Below, in pieces: positions 56,780 through 64,000 of a DNA stretch of 64,000 nt; the first letter of the stretch is position 1, and each line of letters begins with the position of its first letter. The DNA lies in contig JAZBQD010000031.1 in assembly GCA_036583965.1 (NCBI GenBank), forward strand, positions 992,001-1,056,000, given 5' to 3'. The notes below the pieces were generated by a model. The model searched no databases. It had not been told where the DNA came from and was given only the letters and a program-made list of their open reading frames with translations. The position numbers and the translations under genes are program-made. This DNA comes from Prunella strophiata (taxonomy: Eukaryota > Chordata > Aves > Passeriformes > Prunellidae).

Positions 56780-59700
56780 AAGGAAATCTGGGAATGGCAG
56801 GGATCCAGAAATCTGGGAATGTCAGGGATCTGGAAATCTGGGAATGGCAGGGATCTAGAATTCTGGGAATGTCAAAGGTCTGGAGATCTGGGAATGTCAG
56901 GGCTCTGGGATTCTGGGAATATCAGGTTCCAGAATCACATCCCTCTGAAAATCCAGGAATGTCAGGGCTCTGGAATTCCCATCCCTGCTATCCCATTATC
57001 CCACCCTTGCCATCCCAGTGCTCTCAGGGCTCTGGAATCCTGGGAATTCCCGTTATCCTCCCAGGGCTCTGGAATCCCAGGAATTCCCGTTATCCTCCCA
57101 GGCCTCTGGAATCCCGGGAATTCCCGTTATATCCCGTGGCTCTGGAATCCCAGGAATTCCCATTATTCCGTGGCTCTCAGGGCTCTGCAATCCCAGGAAT
57201 TCCCATTATCCCATCACTCTCAGGGCTCTGCAATCATAGGAATTCCCATCCCATCACTGTCGGGGCTCTGGAATCCCGGGAATTCCCATCCCTACTATCC
57301 CATTATCCCATCCCCGTTATCCCGTCCCCACCATCCCAGTGCTCCCAAGGGCTGTGGAATCCCGGGAATTCCCGTTATCCTCCCAGGGCTCTGGAATCCT
57401 GGGAATTGCCGTTATCCTGTCTCTCAGGGCTCTGGAATCCCGGGAATTCCCGTTATCCTCCCAGGGCTCTGGAATCCTGGGAATTCCCATCCCTACTATC
57501 CCATTATCCCATCCCCGTTATCCCGGAATTCCCATCCCCGTTATCCTGTCCCCACCATCCCAGCGCTCCCGTGGCTCTGGAATCCCAGGAATTCCTGTTA
57601 TATCCCATGGCTTCCAGGGCTCTGGAATCCCGGGAATTCCCGTTATCCTCCCAGGGCTCTGGAATCCCAGGAATTCCCGTTCTCCCGTGGCTCTCAGTGC
57701 TCTGGAATCCCAGGAATCCCCGCTCCATCCCGTCAGTCGCTCCCAAGGGCTCTGGAATCCCAGGAATTCCCATTATCCCATGGCTCCCAGGGCTCTGGAA
57801 TCCCAGGAATTCCCGTTATCCCGTGGCTCTCAGGGCTCTAGGATCCTGGGAATTCCCGTCCAGTTATATCCCGTTGCTCTGAAATCCAGGGAATTCCCGC
57901 TCCATCCCGTCAGTTGCTCCCAAGGGCTCTGGAATCCCAGGAATTCCCATTATCCCATCGCTGTCAGGGCTCTGGAATCCCGGGAATTCCCGTTATATCC
58001 TGTGGCTCTGGAATCCGGGAATTCCCGTTATATCCCGTGGCTCTGGAATCCCGGAATTCCCGTTATATCCCGTGGCTCTGGATCCCGGGAATTCCCGTTA
58101 TATCCCGTGGCTCTGGAATCCGGGAATTCCCGTTATATCCCGTGGCTCTGGATCCCGGGAATTCCCGTTATCCTCCCAGGCCTCTGGAATCCCGGGAATT
58201 CCCGTTATATCCCGTGGCTCTGGAATCCCAGGAATTCCCATTATCCCATCCCCGTTATCCCGGAATTCCCATCCCCGTTATCCTGTCCCCACCATCCCAG
58301 CGCTCCCGTGGCTCTGGAATCCCAGGAATTCCTGTTATATCCCATGGCTCCCAGGGCTCTGGAATCCCGGGAATTCCCGTTATCCTCCCAGGGCTCTGGA
58401 ATCCCAGGAATTCCCGTTCTCCCGTGGCTCTCAGTGCTCTGGAATCCCGGGAATTCCCGTTATATCCCGTGGCTCTGGAATCCCGGGAATTCCCGTTATC
58501 CTCCCAGGGCTCTGGAATCCCAGGAATTCCCATTATCCCATGGCCCCCAAGGGCTCTGGAATCCCGGGAATTCCCGTTATCCCGTGGCTCTCAGTGCTCT
58601 GGAATCCCGGGAATTCCCGTTATATCCCGTGGCTCTGGAATCCCGGGAATTCCCGCTCCATCCCGTCAGTTGCTCCCAAGGGCTCTGGAATCCCGGGAAT
58701 TCCCGTTATATCCCGTGGCTCTGGAATCCCGGAATTCCCGTTATATCCCGTGGCTCTGGAATCCCGGGAATTCCCGTTATATCCCGTGGCTCTGGAATCC
58801 CGGGAATTCCCGTTATATCCCGTGGCTCTGGAATCCCGGGAATTCCCGTTATATCCCGTGGCTCTGGAATCCCGGGAATTCCCGTTATATCCCGTGGCTC
58901 TGGAATCCCGGGAATTCCCGTTATATCCCGTGGCTCTGGAATCCCGGGAATTCCCGTTATCCTCCCAGGCCTCTGGAATCCCGGGAATTCTTATCCCTAC
59001 TATCCCATTATCCCATCCCCGTTATCCCGGAATTCCCATCCCCGTTATCCTGTCCCCACCATCCCAGCGCTCCCGTGGCTCTGGAATCCCAGGAATTCCT
59101 GTTATATCCCATGGCTCCCAGGGCTCTGGAATCCCGGGAATTCCCGTTATCCTCCCAGGGCTCTGGAATCCCAGGAATTCCCGTTCTCCCGTGGCTCTCA
59201 GTGCTCTGGAATCCCAGGAATCCCCGCTCCATCCCGTCAGTTGCTCCCAAGGGCTCTGGAATCCCAGGAATTCCCGTTATATCCCGTGGCTCCCAGGGCT
59301 CTGGAATCCCGGGAATTCCCGTTATATCCCGTGGCTCTGGAATCCGGGAATTCCCGTTATATCCCGTGGCTCTGGAATCCCGGGAATTCCCGTTATATCC
59401 CGTGGCTCTGGAATCCGGGAATTCCCGTTATATCCCGTGGCTCTGGAATCCCGGGAATTCCCGTTATATCCCGTGGCTCTGGAATCCCGGGAATTCCCGT
59501 TATATCCCGTGGCTCTGGAATCCCGGGAATTCCCGTTATATCCCGTGGCTCTGGAATCCCGGAATTCCCGTTATATCCCGTGGCTCTGGAATCCCGGGAA
59601 TTCCCGTTATATCCCGTGGCTCTGGAATCCCGGAATTCCCGTTATATCCCGTGGCTCTGGAATCCCGGGAATTCCCGTTATATCCCGTGGCTCTGGAATC

Positions 59701-59820
59701 CGGGAATTCCCGTTATATCCCGTGGCTCTGGAATCCCGGAATTCCCGTTATATCCCGTGGCTCTGGAATCCCGGGAATTCCCGTTATATCCCATTATCCT
59801 CCCGTGGCTCTGGGATCCCG
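56780..59820. repeat. About 35-bp satellite directly behind PBK
   Basis: About 3 kb of ggctctggaatcccgggaat and tcccgttatatcccgt words. At 58.7-59.8 kb the 35-bp unit is nearly uniform. It begins about 30 bp beyond the PBK stop codon, so PBK has little unique 3' flank. The long frames in it are repeat translations. Confidence 0.95.
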
Positions 59821-59850
59821 GAATCCGCGCTCACATCCCGTCAGGTTCGC

Positions 59851-60057
59851 TCACGGCGCCGTCCGTGTCTCAAGGCCCAGCACCGATTCGGCGGCGGGCG
59901 GGCGCTGCGGGCGGGCTGACGCGCGGTGAAGGCGCAGAACAGCTACCCGCACCGGCGCCTGACGCCGGCTCCCAGCGCGCCCGCGGCAGCGGCGGCCGAG
60001 TGCCCAGCGCCGCCAGGTACGCGCCCTCGTCGAAGGAATCCTCGGAGCACGACTCCT
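59851..60057 (-). CDS. PBK: PBK (TOPK) last coding exon, frame broken
   Basis: PBK is a mitotic MAPKK-like protein kinase. Minus strand: acceptor CATTCCAG, then (G)AG in phase with the upstream exon, EESCSEDSFDEGAYLAALGT and RPPLPRARWEPA. This matches the family segment with DESDFDDEAYYAALGTRPP. From about 59960 the frame is lost. A second frame carries LFCAFTARQPA but has TAG (59945-59943) where the family has Glu. A third frame gives RPPAAESVLGLET and a stop at 59853-59851, matching the family C-terminus RPSAAHIVEALET. Two indels plus a stop therefore separate three good pieces. This is a decayed copy or an uncorrected assembly. Confidence 0.72.
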   Translation of the reverse strand, partial: RSRAPRIPSTRARTWRRWALGRRCRGRAGSRRQAPVRVAVLRLHRASARPQRPPAAESVLGLETRTAP

Positions 60058-61355
60058 CTGGAATGCCGGGACAGCACGCCCGTCGGGAGAGGGGACCGGG
60101 AATCCGGCCCCGATCCCAGCCCGGCGCTGCCTGATCTTCCCAGGGATCCACCGGGAGTTCCAGCCCAGCCCCTCACCGCTCTCCCAGCTGGGAATTCCTT
60201 CCCAAGATCCCAGAATCCCAAGATCCCAAAATCCCAAGATCCCAACCCTCTGGAATGCCGGGACAGCGCGGCCGTCGGGAGAGGGGACCGGGAATCCGGC
60301 CCTGATCCCAGCCCGGCGCTGCCTGATCTTCCCAGGGAGCCTCTATGGGAGTTCCAGCCCAGCCCCTCACCGCTCTCCCAGCCAGGAATTCCTTCCAAGA
60401 TCCCAAAATCCCAAGATCCCAAAATCCCAAGATCCCAAATCCCAAAATCCCAACCCTCTGCAATGCTGGGACAGTGCGGCCGTCGGGAGTGGATCCCGGG
60501 AATGCCAGCCCCGATCCTGGCCCGGCACTTCCTGATCTTCCCAGGGATTCACTGGGAGTTCCAGGCCAGCCCCTCACCGCCCTCCCAGCCAGGAATTCCT
60601 TCCCAAGACCCCAGAATCCCAGAATCCCAGAATCCCAAAATCCCAAGATCCCAACCCTCTGGAATGCCGGGACAGCGCGGCCGTCGGGAGCAGATCCTGG
60701 GAATGCTGCCCAGATCCCAGCCCGGCGCTGCCTGATCTTCCCAGGGATCCACCGGGAGTTCCAGCCCAGCCCCTCACCGCCCTCCCAGCCAGGAATTCCT
60801 TCCCAAGACCCCAGAATCCCAAAATCTCAAGATCCCAAAATCCCGACCCTCTGGAATGCTGGGGCAGCGCAGCCGTCAGAAGAGGGTACCGGGAATGCTG
60901 CCCAGATCCTAGCCCGGCGCTGCCTGATCTTCCCAGGGATCCACTGGGAGTTCCAGGCCAGCCCCTCACCGCCCTCCCAGCCAGGAATTCCTTCCAAGAT
61001 CCCAAAATCCCAAGATCCCAAAATCCCAAAATCCCTGACCCTCTGCAATGCTGGGGCAGCGCGGCCGTTGGGAGCGGATCCTGGGAATGCCGCCCCCGAT
61101 CCCAGCCCGGCGCTTCCTGATGTTCCCAGGGATCCACCAGGAGTTCCAGGCCAGCCCCTCACCGCCCTCCCAGCCAGGAATTCCTTCCCAAGATCCCAAA
61201 ATCCCAGAATCCCAAAATCTCAAGATTCCAATATCCCAGGATCCCAAAATCCCAAGATCCCAACCCTCTGGAATGGCAGGAGGGCACAGCCATCAGGAGT
61301 GGATCCTGGGAATCCCGCCCCTGATCCCAGCCCAGTGCTTCCTGAGGTTCCCAGG
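60057..61355 (-). repeat. Exon-edge array: PBK last-exon acceptor copied 7 times
   Basis: Units of about 190-230 bp each carry minus-strand GGCATTCCAGAGG or its variants, the PBK acceptor plus the first exon bases. Copies lie near 60057 (real), 60250, 60458, 60660, 60850, 61040 and 61272. The unit also holds gatcccagcccggcgctgcc and ccagccaggaattccttccc. Confidence 0.88.
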
Positions 61356-61359
61356 ATGA

Positions 61360-61860
61360 TCCCGACCTTTCCTGGGACACTGACAGGGATCCAGGGATTC
61401 TCTGGGAATTCAATTCTGGGCCCAGCCAGGAATTCCTTCCCAAGATCCTACCCCAGGCTCTCCTTTCCCAGGGAATTCCCTCCATTCCCAGCTCTCCCAG
61501 CCTGGCACTGGATCCATCCCCATCCCAATTCCTCCTTGAGAAGGAATTTCAGGATCCAGGGGCTTCACTGGGAATTGGGGACTCCAGGAAGGGTCTCCCT
61601 TCCCTTTTCCATCCCCCAATCCCATAAAAATCCCTCAGGATGGATCCTGATCCCTGATCCCAGAATCCCAGAATGGTTTGGGATGGGATCCATGGACCTT
61701 CAATCCCATGATCCCAGGGACACTTCCCACCATCCCAGGGTGATCCAAATCCACCCTTGGACACTGCCAGGGATGCAGGGATTCTCTGGGAATTCCAGCC
61801 CAGCCAGGAATTCCTTCCCAGATCCCACAATCCCAACTCCCCATTCCCAGCAGGAATCCC
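61360..61860 (-). mobile_element. CR1-like composite in a PBK intron
   Basis: Reverse-strand copies at 61360-61500 and 61680-61850, joined by the shared segment (61530-61670), including aaaccattctgggattctgg. Confidence 0.57.
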
Positions 61861-61949
61861 ACTCCCTTGTCCCTTCCCCCCTTTTCAGGGATCCCTCCTG
61901 TTCCCATCTGGCATTCCCGGAATTCCCGGCATTCCCGGCATTCCCGCAC

Positions 61950-62117
61950 CTTCGGAGTCGCCCAGGGGCAGGTGGGGCACGCTCAGGGCCAGCATCTCCC
62001 AGAGCGTGAGGCCGAAGGCGAAGACGTCGGCGCGGTCCGAGATGGCCGCGCCCGGCTCCAGCGCCTCCGGCGGCGTCCAGGGCTCCGTGCCCACGTAGGA
62101 CAGCGACGGGTCGCTCA
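61950..62117 (-). CDS. PBK: PBK (TOPK), penultimate coding exon, kinase C-lobe
   Basis: Minus strand: acceptor CCGTCGGCAG, 168 nt, donor TCCGAAG|GTGCGG. It reads [20 protein letters not shown], then [20 protein letters not shown], then [22 protein letters not shown]-x-P-x-EA is the activation-loop and P+1 region. [15 protein letters not shown] is kinase subdomain IX with its invariant Asp and Gly. Both match PBK ([27 protein letters not shown]). The exon is intact, unlike the last exon. Upstream exons lie beyond position 64000 or in the array. Confidence 0.9.
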
Positions 62118-63770
62118 CTGCCGACGGGATATCGGGATCATGTCGGGATATCGGGAATGGGATTGGGGTCGCTCACTGCCGAGGGGATATCGGGATCATA
62201 TCGGGATATTGGGATCATATCGGGATCATATCGGGATATCGGGATATCAGGAATGGAATTGGGGTCGCTCACTGCCGAGCGGATATCGGGATCATATCGG
62301 GATATCGGGAATGGGATTGGGGTCGTTCACTGCCGAGCGGACAGCGGGATCATATCGGGATCATATCGGGATATCGGGAATGGGATTGGGGTCGCTCACT
62401 GCCGAGGGGACAGCGGGATCATATCGGGATCATATCGGGATATCAGGAATGGGATTGGGGTCGCTCACTGCCGAGGGGACAGCGGGATCATGTCAGGATC
62501 ATATCGGGATCAGATCGGGATATCAGGATATTGGGATATCGGGATATTGGGATTGGGGTCGCTCACTGCCAAGGGGACAGCAGGATCATGTCGGGATATC
62601 GGGATCAGATCGGGATATCGGGATATTGGGATTGGGGTCGCTCACTGCGAAGGGGACAGCGGGATATCGGGATCATATCGGGATATTGGGATAATGGAAT
62701 TGGGGTTGCTCACTGCGGAGGGGATATCGGGATAATGGGATTGGGATCGCTCACTGCCGAGGGGACAGCGGGATCAGATCGGGATCATATCGGGATATTG
62801 GGATTGGGGTGGCTCACTGTGGAGGGGACAGCGGGATAATGGGATATCGGGATATCGGGAATGGGGTCAAGGTCAGGGACGGGATTGGGGTCGCTCACTG
62901 CGGAAGGGACAGTGGGATATCGGGATCAGATCGGGATAATGGGATTGGGGTCGCTCACTGCGGAGGGGATAGCGGGATCAGATCGGGATATTGGGATATC
63001 GGGATATTGGGATTGGGGTCAGGAATGGGATTGGGGTCACTCACTGCAGCGGGGTCACAACGGGATCATAACGGGATATTGGGAACGGAACTGGAGTCAG
63101 GAATGGGATTGGGGTCAGGAATGGGATTGGGAATGGGATTGGGGTCAGGAATGGGATTGGGGTCGCTCACTGCAGCAGGGACATAACGGGATATCGGGAT
63201 ATCAGGATTGGGAATGGGATTGGGATTGGAGATGGGACTGGGGCCGCTCACTGCAGCGGGGTCACAACAGGAATGGGAGATCGGGATATCGGGATCGGGA
63301 ATGGGATTGGGGTCAGGAATGTGGTTGGGGTCGCTCACTCCAGCAGGGTCACAACAGGATACCAGGATATTTCAAATGGGATTGGGATCAGAATATTGGG
63401 AATGGGATCAGGATTGGGAATGAGATTGCAGTCACTCACTGCAGTGGGAACAGATCAGGATATCAGGATATCAGGATATCGGGAATGGGATTGGGGTCAT
63501 TCACTGCAGCGGGATCAGATTGGGAGATCGGGATTGGGAATGGGATTGGGGTCACACTGCAACAGGATCAGATCAGTATTGGGATTGGAATCGGGATTGG
63601 GAATGGGATTGCTCACTGCAACAGGATATTGGGAATGGGATTGGGAATGGGATTGGAGTTGCTCATTGCAACAGGATCAGGAATGGGATTGGGAATGGGA
63701 TCGGGAATGGGAATGGGATTGGGACTGCTTACTGCAATGGGATCAGGAATGAGATTGGGATTGCTCACTG
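62110..63770 (-). repeat. Exon-edge array: PBK acceptor copied about 23 times
   Basis: Units of 40-125 bp carry plus ggggtcgctcactgccgagg, which is minus CTCGGCAG|TGAGCGACCCC, the acceptor and first 9 or so bases of the PBK exon. Near the exon the motif is exact (gctcactgccga). Further out it decays to gctcactgcagc and gctcactgcaac. Filler is gggatcatatcgggatatcg near the exon and gggaatgggattggg far from it. Confidence 0.9.
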
Positions 63771-64000
63771 CAACGGGATCGGGAACAGAAATGGGATCGG
63801 GAATGGGATTGGGAATGGGATCAGGAACCGGATTGGATTGGGAATGGGATCTCAAACTGGGAATGGGATTGGATTGGGAACACGATTGGCTCAGGAATGG
63901 GATTGGGAATCGGATTGGATTGGGAACTGGATTGGATTGAGAATGGGATCCCAAGAAATCCACATTCCTGCGGGGATTCCAGAGCCCCTTTCCCAGAGGA
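63770..64000. repeat. gggaatgggattgg microarray at the window end
   Basis: Continuation of the filler words without the exon-edge motif. The last 50 bases are non-repetitive and show no gene. Confidence 0.75.

Noticed and set aside
57339..60134. 900-residue frame over the satellite behind PBK
   Set aside because: It translates the 35-bp array and runs antisense through the PBK exon.

Overview
The window looks like a GC-rich, repeat-choked stretch of a bird genome. The evidence is intron-split vertebrate genes, many 3'-end fragments resembling CR1 LINEs (the dominant avian retrotransposon), and very dense minisatellites. Three gaps of exactly 500 N (2690-3189, 31101-31600, 55354-55853) cut it into four contigs, and each gap sits at or beside a tandem array. 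There are no bacterial or phage features.

Layout. Contig A (1-2689) holds the 5' coding exons of clusterin (CLU) on the minus strand. Contig B (3190-31100) holds the first two coding exons of SCARA5 (minus, 5012-12463), a run of large arrays, and two exons of a secreted coiled-coil protein on the plus strand (25631-28012). I cannot name that protein firmly; it could be the N-terminal part of a fibrinogen-related or angiopoietin-like protein. Contig C (31601-55353) carries an apparently complete DRC1 gene (minus, 16 coding exons, 31898-52000) with a poly(A) signal and a compact promoter. Contig D (55854-64000) carries the last two coding exons of the kinase PBK (minus, 59851-62117). Nearly all remaining sequence is tandem repeat or CR1-like fragment. 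Most long open reading frames here are repeat artefacts.

Gene relationships. CLU, PBK and SCARA5 are neighbours in human 8p21, and all three lie on one strand here as they do there. DRC1 is on human 2p23, so either the order differs in this lineage or contigs B, C and D were joined arbitrarily. DRC1 is an axonemal dynein regulatory complex subunit. Its promoter has three RFX X-box palindromes, each paired with an NRF1-type site, which fits a ciliary gene.

Most unusual observation. Several tandem arrays have units that straddle a splice junction, so an exon edge with its splice site is copied 4 to about 23 times. This occurs at the CLU start-codon exon (acceptor plus ATG, 14 copies), CLU exon 2 (donor, 4), both exons of the coiled-coil gene (donors, 5 and 7) and both PBK exons (acceptors, about 23 and 7). 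Six exon edges in three unrelated genes in one 64 kb window point to a shared process, or to a shared assembly problem, that deserves direct testing.
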